From positions 406,209 through 470,208 of the forward strand of contig NZ_JBNGOZ010000001.1 in the NCBI RefSeq assembly GCF_050589825.1: 64,000 nucleotides of DNA, written 5' to 3'. Position 1 is the stretch's first letter. Every line of letters starts with the position of its first letter. The DNA is from Carboxylicivirga longa (lineage in GTDB: Bacteria; Bacteroidota; Bacteroidia; Bacteroidales; Marinilabiliaceae). This document shows positions 1-8,163 of this stretch, piece by piece. A program made the translations under genes and the position numbers. The notes below the pieces were generated by a model. That model did no database searches and was not told the DNA's origin. It was given only the letters and a program-made list of their open reading frames with translations.

Positions 1-2969
1 ATGCCAATATGAGCAAAGAGGATTTGGTAGAAGCCATCACCAAAGGCGGTGTTGCATTGCAGGAAGTATTAGCAGCCCAATTGGTTTCAGAGGGGCAAAT
101 GATTAGGCGTGAACGCTCTTTTGAAGGTGTCGAAGTAAACTACATCGAGCTGAAAGAAAAAGCCAAAGAGCAAGCTGATACCGCAGACAAAGTAACCTCA
201 ATCATCCGTGATATTATCGGATTCCAAGAGAAGTACATTAACAAACAAGTTGATGAGCTTGATAAAATTGCAGCAGCCGAAAGTAAAGAGGTTGAAACAC
301 GCAAAGGAACTGAGAAAGCCGGGGTTGATAATATTCCGTATTTCTCAAAGGTCTTTAACGTCATTAATCAATTACTATTTAGTCTGAATGCTTCTGATGT
401 AGCTGACCATGCCATTAAGCGATTGAAAGAAGGTAAGAAACCCATCATTGCCTTTGCTTCAACGATGGGAAGCTTTTTAGAGGGAATGGCAAAACCTGAT
501 GATGTGATAAATGGTGATTTTTCTACCGTATTGGAAAAGGGTTTGGATTCTGTTTTTCGCTATACCGAGAAAGATATTGATGGAGAATCACAGGGTAAGC
601 AATTTAATATTGCCGATTTGTCGGAAGATGCTCAATTGGCTTATTACGATATTATCAGAAGAATCGAACAGGCTTCAACTGGCATTACTATCAGTCCGCT
701 TGATTTGGTAATCCAAAAGATAAAAGAAGCCGGATATTCGGTTGGCGAAGTTACAGGGCGAAAGCTTTGTGTTCAGTACAATTCCACTAAAGCAAAGAAT
801 ACAACGGCTTTGGTGATGAGCCGAAAAAAGGAAAACACAGCCGACTTGTTTCGTCAATTCAACGACAATGAAATTGACTGTTTGCTGATTAACCAAAGTG
901 GTTCGACAGGAGCTTCGGCACATGCCATTGTAACAGACAAGGTGCCAGCAGAAAAGGTAAAGCAGCGAGTAATGGTGATACTCCAACCAGAACTGAATAT
1001 CAATACCGAAATCCAAAAGCGTGGACGCATCAATCGCACAGGACAGATAATGAAACCGATTTACGATTACATTATTTCGTCCATCCCTGCACAAAAGCGG
1101 TTTATGATGATGCTTAAAAAGAAGCTGAAATCATTGGATGCCAATACCACCTCCAACCAGAAAAGCAGCAAATCACAATTGGAATCCGATGACTTTTTAA
1201 ATAAGTACGGTGACAAAGTGGTTCGTGGGTACATGTTGGAGAATCCGGAGCTAAACAAAGCCTTGGATAATCCACTCAAATTTGAAGGTAAAGACAGCGA
1301 TGAGACTGCATCCGAAGGTGATGCTTCAAAGGTAACAGGGCGTGTGGCTGTTTTATCGGTTAAGGAACAGGAGAAATTTTATACCGAGGTAATTGAGCGA
1401 TACAACGATTACATCGAGTACCTCAAGCAAGCCGATGAGTACGACCTTGAAGTTGAAGTATTGAATCTTAAAGCTGAATCCCTTGAAAAGCGTGTGGTGA
1501 TTGCCGGGAAAGGTGGACGTTCGGTATTTGGTAACGATACCTATTTGGAAAAATGCGAATGTAACGTTCTGAAAAAGCCCTATGGCAAGGCTGAACTTGA
1601 AAAGCTGATTAAGAAGTACCTGGATAGTAAAGACCCGGACACTATTTCTGAAGAAATTGTATTGGCACATGAAAAGTTCGTGCAAAACAAGTTATCTGAC
1701 GATTTAAAGGCGTTGGAAGAAAAATACAAAGAGCTTTTTAATGGTATTACCGATGAGAAAGGCTATCAGAAAATTCCTGTATATGACAAAGCAGCCCAAA
1801 GAGATTATGTCGCTGAACGAACAGAAGAAATTCAGGAAGGTAAACAAGCCGAAATTACCAAGACCAAAACACAAAGCGAGAATCGTAAACGCTACCTGAA
1901 CAACTTTTTCAAGTTCTTTAAAGTCGGTCATGGCTATTTCTATCCGGCAGTCAGTTTTGAAACCGATAGCAGTTCCAACTCCTATTGCGTATTTCTTGGT
2001 TTTGACATTAATCCTAAACGCAAGAATCCTTATGCTCCGTCATCGGTAAAACTTCGTTTTGCTATTTCTGATAGCAGAAAATATATTGTTCTCCCTGCAT
2101 CTGGCGATACTGCCAAAGAAATTGAGCGTGTAATGAGCCGAAGTATGCAGCTCACAACAGGTCAAAAGGAAAGTTTGATTGAGCGTTGGGATGAAGCCAT
2201 TAAAGACTTCACGGCAGACCGACAAATCCGATACATCGTTACAGGAAACATACTTCAAGGTTCTGCGGATTTTTCAGGCAAGTTGGTAAGCTTCACCACC
2301 AAAGGAAGAGGTGTTCAGAAAGGTATTTTAATGAGTGAGGCATGGTCGCCCGACAATAATGATAATAAAGCGGACAACTATGTTGTAGCTCCAATTGCCA
2401 AGCTGCAAAAACACATTATGAGCCTTCGTAATGGTGCTACCATTGCCACCGAAAACAGGATTACAATAGCCAGGCATTATGATGGCACTTTTAAGGTCAT
2501 TATGCCTAAAACCAAAACGCATATTCCCATTTACACCGATAAAGAAGTGGTGAAGCTCCTGGTTAATAATCGGGATGGTTTTGAAATGGTTTCGGGCAAT
2601 ATGAGAGCTTCGGTTGAAGAAAGTAAGATGCCTAAACTTCTTAATCTGCTTGGTGAGCGGTTTAGTTTATCGGTTAAAATTCCTCGCCATTATTACGATG
2701 AGTTTTTGGATAAGGGAACAAAGCGAGGCTATTCAACTGATAGCCTTACCAATGAGGCGATGAAGATGTTTGAGCAAGACAAAAAGGAATTTCCCAAACG
2801 TCTGGCCAGGCAAAAGCAAGCTGCCCCCAAAGGCAAAACCATAAAGCTTGATAGTTCAAAGAAATTAAAGCTTGTGAAACTCCGGGCAAAGGCAATCCTG
2901 ATAAAGCAAAAACAGCTTAAAGCTGTAGCAGGTCTTGGTTCTCACCCTAAAATTAGGACCATATTATGA
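1..2969 (+). CDS. Strawberry-notch-type helicase polyvalent protein, C-terminal part (5' partial)
   Basis: The frame is open to the left edge (GCC AAT before ATG at 9), and the visible part starts just ahead of the C-terminal helicase lobe with no Walker A lobe, so the true start lies upstream. Counting from the ATG at 9, the segment LVSEGQMIRRERSFEGVEVN near residues 27-46 and the motif-VI-like QKRGRINRTGQ at about 336-346 match strawberry-notch helicases found in large phage and conjugative-element proteins. The remaining roughly 600 residues are charged and have no domain I recognise. The C-terminus carries a basic helix (KLVKLRAKAILIKQKQLK) also present in the next protein, followed by AGLG. 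It overlaps the next gene by ATGA. Likely role: DNA or RNA unwinding for the element, possibly as a protein delivered with its DNA (inference). Confidence 0.75.
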   Translation, partial: ANMSKEDLVEAITKGGVALQEVLAAQLVSEGQMIRRERSFEGVEVNYIELKEKAKEQADTADKVTSIIRDIIGFQEKYINKQVDELDKIAAAESKEVETRKGTEKAGVDNIPYFSKVFNVINQLLFSLNASDVADHAIKRLKEGKKPIIAFASTMGSFLEGMAKPDDVINGDFSTVLEKGLDSVFRYTEKDIDGESQGKQFNIADLSEDAQLAYYDIIRRIEQASTGITISPLDLVIQKIKEAGYSVGEVTGRKLCVQYNSTKAKNTTALVMSRKKENTADLFRQFNDNEIDCLLINQSGSTGASAHAIVTDKVPAEKVKQRVMVILQPELNINTEIQKRGRINRTGQIMKPIYDYIISSIPAQKRFMMMLKKKLKSLDANTTSNQKSSKSQLESDDFLNKYGDKVVRGYMLENPELNKALDNPLKFEGKDSDETASEGDASKVTGRVAVLSVKEQEKFYTEVIERYNDYIEYLKQADEYDLEVEVLNLKAESLEKRVVIAGKGGRSVFGNDTYLEKCECNVLKKPYGKAELEKLIKKYLDSKDPDTISEEIVLAHEKFVQNKLSDDLKALEEKYKELFNGITDEKGYQKIPVYDKAAQRDYVAERTEEIQEGKQAEITKTKTQSENRKRYLNNFFKFFKVGHGYFYPAVSFETDSSSNSYCVFLGFDINPKRKNPYAPSSVKLRFAISDSRKYIVLPASGDTAKEIERVMSRSMQLTTGQKESLIERWDEAIKDFTADRQIRYIVTGNILQGSADFSGKLVSFTTKGRGVQKGILMSEAWSPDNNDNKADNYVVAPIAKLQKHIMSLRNGATIATENRITIARHYDGTFKVIMPKTKTHIPIYTDKEVVKLLVNNRDGFEMVSGNMRASVEESKMPKLLNLLGERFSLSVKIPRHYYDEFLDKGTKRGYSTDSLTNEAMKMFEQDKKEFPKRLARQKQAAPKGKTIKLDSSKKLKLVKLRAKAILIKQKQLKAVAGLGSHPKIRTIL

Positions 2970-5290
2970 CAGAAAAGGAATTCTATAAAAAATACAAGGC
3001 TATCCACAAGGATATTCGCTCAAATGGTAAATCCAAACTTTCCATATTGACTGATGGATTTAAGGAGGGAGTAAATGTCAATGCTTTGCCTGTTTACAAA
3101 GGCTTTGAGAAAGAAACAAACATTGTCCGTAAACGCTATAATCCAAGGAAAGGTGATTTCGTCTGGATTTTAACTAATGAAGGTTTTACCGAAGGACGAA
3201 ACGGCTATAGAACAAAGAAAGGTTATAAACCAAATCCTGATGACGGTTTCTTTATTATAAGTGATGATAAAACCTTGTATGAGAACTACTGTGCAAATAA
3301 GATTGAGTTGATTGGTGACCTAGGTGATATTGACCAAGAAGTTGAAATAGCTCTTCGGGACAAGCAAAAAAACAGACAGTTTAAAGATGCTGGGAAACGA
3401 GTACATGGCTCACGCAAAGAACAAGCGATGTACAACAAGCTTATTCGAAGTAGCGATTTAAGCAGTATTGAACAGGATGAAGCCACTGCTATCGAACTCA
3501 TTAAGAAGGATAAGGTATTTCCTAAAATAGAGCCGCAAACCGAGAAAGAAAATGGAACAGATGCTGGTTGTGCTTACCTGAAAACAAAAATTCGTCAGGC
3601 ATTCCCGGCTAAACCAAATAACAATACCAAAGAAGCCAGAGAGCAATATGTTCTAATGGCAGAGGCAATCTTTAAAGTTTTGCAAGGTGCCATAACTATT
3701 GGAGACCTGAAAGCTTTGTTTTCTATTGCTAACAATGGGGAAATTATCGAGAAAACAGACTTTGGGATAATATTTGGTAAACAGCTACGCAATATAGTGT
3801 TTGTTCTATACGGCTATTCATATAATGTAGGTAAAGCTAAAAATGTCCTAAAGGAAGCAAATAAATATAGTGGAATTAACCGTTTACTCGCCCGACAGAA
3901 CTTAGAGAATCTAAGAGCAGAATATGAGCTAAAGAATCAGGTTTTCAGAAAATGTATTGAATCAGCAAAACGAATCATCACAAAATCTGATATGCAATTT
4001 CATAAAAAAGAAGCTCTTGTATTTAGTGGTGGTTTATTAAGCAGTATTAAAACCATACCAGAATATATTAAGTATGTTGAGCATGTATGCCTGCGTTTTA
4101 TCAAGAATCAAATAAAGGAATACGACCAAAAAAAAGAGCAATTTCCATACAAGGAATTTAAACCGGATTGGAGCTGGGCAGAAACAAAGAAAACAAGCAA
4201 ATCAAAAAGCAGCAGCAAGCCTAAAATAGAAGCCATACCGCTATCGTATATCAAACGCACAGGCGGTTTATTAATTGAAGAAGCGGACGAAAACACGGTT
4301 ATCAAGAAGCTTCATTTTAAATCACTCACATTAGGAAACTATGTAAAGGATGATGAAGCCAGGGAACACATTCGCCACTTTGTTGCAGCCATCGTTGATT
4401 TATGCGAGGTGCTTGACATCAACCTATCCATAAACGAAGCCCTGGCTATTGCTTTTGGCGCATTCGGTCGTGGTGGTAAAGCAATGGCTACTTATTACCC
4501 AACACGACAGCTCATCAACTTGACTAAACGAAATGGTGACGGTTCCGTAGCTCATGAGTGGGGACATTTCTTTGACCACTTTTTAAATGGTTTAGAATTA
4601 TCAACCAAACCATTACGTTCTGAAAGCTGCCTGAACACCATTATTGAAAGTTTAGGCTATCGTAAGAAGTATTTCATCGGAGGTAAATCATCCCCAACAA
4701 AAGATTGGTTCAAGTCGATATTAAAGGTTGCTTTAGAAGATGATGTTCCTAAAACAATCCTTCATCAGAGCTTTGCACAATTAATCGTCATGCTTCGATT
4801 TGGCTATTATGGTGCAGAAGGCGGTATCTGTGTGAGCTATGATAATTTCAATTCCGATGGCTCTAAAAAGCGTCCAACAGACAGCTACTTATATCACTAC
4901 TCCAAACTTCAAGGTGCTTATTGGAAAGATATTGCAGAGTTATTTGCCCGAAGCTTTGAATGTTATGTGTACGACAAGCTAAAAGCAAAGGACCGGGTAA
5001 ATAACTATCTGGTATCGGGTGGGATGTTTTCTCATCCTGTTTATCCACAAGGCAAGGAACGCATTTACATCAACAAGTGCTTTGACAACCTGATTTATGC
5101 CATCAAGAAGCATTTATCCATTAAATCATTTGAACCATTTACCGACAAACGAGCCGATGAATACATCGACCTGACCGAGAAAGGTAGCGTGAACAAAGGT
5201 GTGATAGTGGGAAAAGAACGCAAACTGAAACTTGCCAAAATCAGGGCTAAAGCAATTCGCATTAAACAAAAACAGTTAAAAATATCGTGA
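2966..5290 (+). CDS. Polyvalent protein with LPD1-type zincin domain
   Basis: 774 residues, translationally coupled to the helicase gene by ATGA. The C-terminal half contains an AFGAFGRGGKAMATYYP segment, then INLTKRNGDGSVAHEWGHFF with the HExxH motif at His530, Glu531 and His534. A downstream AELFARSFE segment (Glu658 to Glu665) could supply the third metal ligand. This arrangement is that of LPD1, a metallopeptidase-like domain of large polyvalent proteins from phages and conjugative elements. The N-terminal half is basic, helical and unrecognised. The last residues (RKLKLAKIRAKAIRIKQKQLK) repeat the tail of the preceding protein. Peptidase activity is plausible because the metal ligands are intact; the target is unknown, and host proteins met during invasion are one possibility. 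Confidence 0.7.
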   Translation: MTEKEFYKKYKAIHKDIRSNGKSKLSILTDGFKEGVNVNALPVYKGFEKETNIVRKRYNPRKGDFVWILTNEGFTEGRNGYRTKKGYKPNPDDGFFIISDDKTLYENYCANKIELIGDLGDIDQEVEIALRDKQKNRQFKDAGKRVHGSRKEQAMYNKLIRSSDLSSIEQDEATAIELIKKDKVFPKIEPQTEKENGTDAGCAYLKTKIRQAFPAKPNNNTKEAREQYVLMAEAIFKVLQGAITIGDLKALFSIANNGEIIEKTDFGIIFGKQLRNIVFVLYGYSYNVGKAKNVLKEANKYSGINRLLARQNLENLRAEYELKNQVFRKCIESAKRIITKSDMQFHKKEALVFSGGLLSSIKTIPEYIKYVEHVCLRFIKNQIKEYDQKKEQFPYKEFKPDWSWAETKKTSKSKSSSKPKIEAIPLSYIKRTGGLLIEEADENTVIKKLHFKSLTLGNYVKDDEAREHIRHFVAAIVDLCEVLDINLSINEALAIAFGAFGRGGKAMATYYPTRQLINLTKRNGDGSVAHEWGHFFDHFLNGLELSTKPLRSESCLNTIIESLGYRKKYFIGGKSSPTKDWFKSILKVALEDDVPKTILHQSFAQLIVMLRFGYYGAEGGICVSYDNFNSDGSKKRPTDSYLYHYSKLQGAYWKDIAELFARSFECYVYDKLKAKDRVNNYLVSGGMFSHPVYPQGKERIYINKCFDNLIYAIKKHLSIKSFEPFTDKRADEYIDLTEKGSVNKGVIVGKERKLKLAKIRAKAIRIKQKQLKIS

Positions 5291-5291
5291 T

Positions 5292-6158
5292 ATGAAACTT
5301 ACAATCAAAAACTACAAGGAAGCCACCAAAAATATTGACTTCAAAAAGTTGCCGGAAGCAGCACAGGAAGCACATAAAGAGTTTGATTCATTTGCCGATT
5401 TCTACAATGAGGATAAGGACATTAAAGAGATGTTGGATAATCATTTCAAAATCGTTGAACCATATCTAAAGGATTCAGGAAAGAAAAGCCCTGCAACCAA
5501 GAAAACACCAGCGAAAAAGAAGACTACCTCGTCACAAAAATCGACAAAAAATGTGACGAAGAAAGCTTCATCAAAGCGAACTGCCACAAAGAAAACTACA
5601 GAACCTAAAAAGGCACAACGTAAACCCATCGAGGTTGATTTAATACCATTGGAAATAAAAGTAATCAGGCGTTATCTGAACTTCCACAATAAGAAGGTAA
5701 CAGAACGTCAGGTATCGCTTTTGTACAAGGTGATTCAAAAGGCTGCTACCGAAAAGACCATCCGCCTTACTAGCAAGTATGCTTCTGAAATTAAAAGTAT
5801 CAGCAATGACCTGATTAAGACTTACAAGGATATGAATGGTACTTGCAAGTTTGAAGTTCCGAATTCATTGTACACGAAGCTAAAAAAGATTGTGGATGAT
5901 TACGGTGTTACTCCGGCAGTTGCTTTGATTAAAAGGTTTATCAATTTGTATGGCAATATCACTAAAGCAAAAGCCCAACGCTTACTTACCACAGTTACCA
6001 ATTCATTGAAAAACGGTAAGGTCAATAAGTCCGACAAAGAATTTGAACAGGTGAAAAACGTCCAAAAGCATTTGCATGATTATCTGGAGAGCGACAAGCT
6101 ACTTGTTACCAATGTGCAGTTGAAAGGGCTTCAAGGCATTGCCGGATTGGGAAAGTAA
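5292..6158 (+). CDS. Lysine-rich polyvalent-protein segment, zero-frame product of a frameshift gene
   Basis: 288 residues beginning one base after the previous stop. Residues 1-60 are acidic and helical. Residues 63-110 are a histone-H1-like Lys/Ser/Thr/Ala tract (TKKTPAKKKTTSSQKSTK and similar). The rest is a basic helical domain (IRRYLNFHNKKVTERQVSLL, TSKYASEIKSISNDLIKTYK) which, from memory, recurs in large polyvalent proteins of Bacteroidota elements directly followed by a RecA-like ATPase. Here a stop comes straight after GLQGIAGLGK. The last sense codons plus one upstream base form G GGA AAG, so a -1 slip would continue into the ATPase frame to give a 504-residue protein. Nucleic-acid binding is likely from charge alone. 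Confidence 0.75.
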   Translation: MKLTIKNYKEATKNIDFKKLPEAAQEAHKEFDSFADFYNEDKDIKEMLDNHFKIVEPYLKDSGKKSPATKKTPAKKKTTSSQKSTKNVTKKASSKRTATKKTTEPKKAQRKPIEVDLIPLEIKVIRRYLNFHNKKVTERQVSLLYKVIQKAATEKTIRLTSKYASEIKSISNDLIKTYKDMNGTCKFEVPNSLYTKLKKIVDDYGVTPAVALIKRFINLYGNITKAKAQRLLTTVTNSLKNGKVNKSDKEFEQVKNVQKHLHDYLESDKLLVTNVQLKGLQGIAGLGK

Positions 6159-6190
6159 ATGCCACTACTTCCACGCCCAAAAGTAGTGGC
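6149..6190 (+). promoter_or_regulatory. Programmed -1 ribosomal frameshift signal (candidate)
   Basis: The heptamer GGGAAAG at 6149-6155 is in the X XXY YYZ phase relative to the 5292 gene (TTG GGA AAG TAA). It is followed by a 5-base spacer, TAAAT (6156-6160), and a perfect 10-bp hairpin: GCCACTACTT at 6161-6170, a 10-base loop, and AAGTAGTGGC at 6181-6190. After a -1 slip the ribosome reads GGG AAA GTA and enters a frame that is open to 6805 and encodes a RecA-like ATPase. GGGAAAG is also the slippery site of the lambda G-GT frameshift. Heptamer, phase, spacer, stem and downstream coding sense all fit a programmed site; function itself is inferred. Confidence 0.8.
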
Positions 6191-6805
6191 ACAAAGCCAA
6201 GGGCAACAACACGAAGCACCACCAGAACCACAACAATAGCACCCGACCAGGTTGTATTGGCAAATGACCTTGCCAAGATGAATTTTAAGACCATCTCCAT
6301 CAGGGGAAAGTTCGGCAAACTATTAGGCAAGCTGTATATCCCATTCTATATAATGATTTACGGCTCACGCTTTCATGGGAAAAGTACCGTAGCCCTGATG
6401 TTTGCCGATGAATTAGTAAAACAGCACGGATATAAAGTCCTGTATGTAGCCAATGAAGAAGGTGCAAAAGGAACAATGCAGGAGAAAGTGGTAAGACTTG
6501 GAATCAACAGCCCGATTGGAATCATCGAGGATTACAATCCAAAGCTATTCAGGGATTATGATGTGGTATTTATCGACAGTACTCAAACGACCGATATTTC
6601 TCACGAGGAATTTAAAGAGCTCAAGAAACAGTTCCCGAACACCTCATTTGTAATCATTAATCAGGCAAACCGGGATGGAAGCTCTAAAGGCGGAACTAAG
6701 TGGGAGCATATTGTGGATGCCATCATGCACATCGAAAACCAAAGTGCAACGATGGAGAAAAACCGCTTTCCGGAGGGTAGTACAGAAACCATTAAAGTCT
6801 TTTAG
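6155..6805 (+). CDS. RecA-like ATPase domain, expressed as -1 frameshift extension
   Basis: In the -1 frame the first residues after the slip are a Ser/Thr/Pro linker (VNATTSTPKSSGTKPRATTR and on), then a RecA/RadA-like P-loop domain. Walker A is GSRFHGKST, KVLYVANEEG follows strand 2, Walker B is DVVFIDST, and FVIINQANRDG resembles the sensor strand. No ATG lies near the frame's opening; the first internal starts are TTG 6257 and ATG 6278, which would lose the linker. The frame is open back to 6080. I therefore read this as the C-terminal half of a 504-residue protein begun at 5292. Independent initiation at 6278 cannot be excluded. In relatives I recall, this domain is fused in frame to the preceding helical domain. 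Probable role: ATP-dependent DNA-associated motor or clamp. Confidence 0.7.
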   Translation, partial: VNATTSTPKSSGTKPRATTRSTTRTTTIAPDQVVLANDLAKMNFKTISIRGKFGKLLGKLYIPFYIMIYGSRFHGKSTVALMFADELVKQHGYKVLYVANEEGAKGTMQEKVVRLGINSPIGIIEDYNPKLFRDYDVVFIDSTQTTDISHEEFKELKKQFPNTSFVIINQANRDGSSKGGTKWEHIVDAIMHIENQSATMEKNRFPEGSTETIKVF

Positions 6806-6806
6806 C

Positions 6807-7139
6807 ATGGAAGAAATGACAATTAAATTTTATTGGGTGGTTATAGCCGGATTGAGCTCATTAACGATTGGGGTACTCTCTTTTATCATCCGCAATGCCA
6901 TTTCAAAAAATGCGACCAAGGAAACGGTGGAAGCCAAAACCGATTTACTGGAGAAAGACATTAAGCACCTGACAAAAGAACTGGATGGGGCTGAAAACAA
7001 GTTTGCCATACTGCATAAGCGTGTTTCAGATTTAAGGGATAGCTCCAAAGAAATCTATGTGAGTAAGGAATTGTTTCATCAGACCATCAAGCAGCTTAAT
7101 GACAAGTTGGATACCATCTTAAAATTTGTAGAGCGATGA
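6807..7139 (+). CDS. Small one-TM coiled-coil protein of the lysis cassette
   Basis: 110 residues. The ATG at 6807 was chosen because it starts one base after the ATPase stop, while earlier in-frame starts lie inside that gene. An N-terminal membrane segment (WVVIAGLSSLTIGVLSFII) is followed by a long charged coiled coil. It overlaps the holin-like gene by ATGA. Position before a holin and an endolysin, together with the single-anchor coiled-coil build, suggest a spanin-like or holin-regulating role, but no family is recognised. Confidence 0.6.
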   Translation: MEEMTIKFYWVVIAGLSSLTIGVLSFIIRNAISKNATKETVEAKTDLLEKDIKHLTKELDGAENKFAILHKRVSDLRDSSKEIYVSKELFHQTIKQLNDKLDTILKFVER

Positions 7140-7558
7140 GAAAGATATTCGGAAAACTAACCAATGCCGGGGTTGCTGAAACGCTCAAGGTTGGCACAAA
7201 ACTCATTGATGAGATTTTTACTACTCAGGAAGAAAAGCTCCAGGGGAAAATGGAGCTTTTTAAAATGGCAGTTGCTGACCGTGATTCTGCAAGAACCATG
7301 TATGCACAGGATAGCTGGTTGCAAAAGATTTTTGCCATCTTTTTCCTGGTTGCATGGTGCGGTCTGACCTTCGTGATGCTCAACTATTTTGTATTTCAAA
7401 CCATTGAATTGCAGGATTGGCAAATAGCCTTTATTAGTAGCATTAACGGTGGTATTTCTACAAAACTCAGCACCATTATCGACTTTCTTTTCGGGGGTGC
7501 AATTTCCGGTGTAAACAATGTAAAACTTAAAACTAAACGTAAAAATGAAGACTTTTGA
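7136..7558 (+). CDS. Holin-like membrane protein
   Basis: 140 residues. A soluble, basic, amphipathic N-terminal region of about 70 residues is followed by a strong transmembrane helix (IFAIFFLVAWCGLTFVML) and a second hydrophobic segment (IIDFLFGGAISGV), ending in a Lys/Arg tail. Size, layout and the overlap on both sides with a coiled-coil membrane protein and a GH108 endolysin resemble the 3TM/GTA-type holins of Bacteroidota prophages. Likely job: membrane permeabilisation that lets the muramidase out. The assignment rests on architecture and context, not on a conserved motif. Confidence 0.6.
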   Translation: MRKIFGKLTNAGVAETLKVGTKLIDEIFTTQEEKLQGKMELFKMAVADRDSARTMYAQDSWLQKIFAIFFLVAWCGLTFVMLNYFVFQTIELQDWQIAFISSINGGISTKLSTIIDFLFGGAISGVNNVKLKTKRKNEDF

Positions 7559-8099
7559 TGAACTCTTTGATGGAGTAATAAAACACGAGGGATATTATGC
7601 CAATGTAACTGGAGATAAAGGTGGAGAAACGTATATGGGTGTTGCCCGGAATTTACATCCCGATTGGGAAGGATGGCAGCTTATTGATGAATACAAACAA
7701 GTGTTTGGAGAAATAAAGCGGAATACAAAGCTAGATATTCCAGGATTAACGGAATTGGTTAAGGATTTCTACAAGCATAACTTCTACGATAAATATAAAA
7801 TAGGCTATATTGTTTCTGATCCTTTGCAGGAAATTATTTTTGATTGGTGCGTAAATAGTGGTTACTGGGGTAGCTGTGGAGTTCAAAAAGTATTGAACCG
7901 TTTTTTTGATTATAACCTTAAACTAGATGGGATAATTGGGAAGAATACGGTTAAAGCAATTAATTCTTGTCCTCCGGAAACACTGTTTAATGCCATTAAA
8001 TCTGCTCGCATCCATTATTACAACACCATTGCTCAGAAAGGTCAGAACCATAAGTTTTTAAAGGGGTGGTTAAGAAGAATTGACAACATTGTTTATTAA
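7545..8099 (+). CDS. GH108 endolysin (N-acetylmuramidase) with peptidoglycan-binding domain
   Basis: 184 residues. The N-terminal domain has the GH108 signature, KHEGYYANVTGDKGGETYMG, with Glu15 as the likely catalytic acid. The C-terminal half matches the PG_binding_3 type (QKVLNRFFDYNLKLDGIIG followed by a helical end). Members cleave the glycan strand of murein and usually act as phage endolysins. There is no signal peptide, consistent with holin-dependent release, and the start overlaps the holin-like gene by 14 bases. Its presence is the best evidence that the element is a prophage and not a conjugative element. Confidence 0.85.
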   Translation: MKTFDELFDGVIKHEGYYANVTGDKGGETYMGVARNLHPDWEGWQLIDEYKQVFGEIKRNTKLDIPGLTELVKDFYKHNFYDKYKIGYIVSDPLQEIIFDWCVNSGYWGSCGVQKVLNRFFDYNLKLDGIIGKNTVKAINSCPPETLFNAIKSARIHYYNTIAQKGQNHKFLKGWLRRIDNIVY

Positions 8100-8127
8100 G
8101 ATATTACCGAAGTCTAGTAAGTTGTAT

Positions 8128-8135
8128 TAAATTTG
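8128..8135 (+). promoter_or_regulatory. Bacteroidota -7 box before the 8164 gene
   Basis: TAAATTTG matches TAnnTTTG and lies 28 bases ahead of the ATG at 8164. No TTG is found at the expected -33 position, so the promoter may be weak. The base composition becomes AT-rich here, marking the change from lysis genes to cargo. Confidence 0.45.
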
Positions 8136-8163
8136 ATATCTGACTTTAAAACATAGATTATGT

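Noticed and set aside
9..11. ATG at 9 as true start of the helicase protein
   Set aside because: The frame is open to the window edge and the ATPase lobe expected before the visible helicase lobe is missing, so the ATG is internal.
6149..6158. Frame break as a simple decay mutation or sequencing error
   Set aside because: Not excluded, but a random break would not be expected to coincide with a phased GGGAAAG, a 5-base spacer and a perfect hairpin; kept as the main alternative.
6159..6239. 26-codon ORF starting at the ATG that overlaps the TAA after the slippery site
   Set aside because: It lies inside the frameshift hairpin, has no protein-like composition and ends quickly; the -1 frame explains the sequence better.
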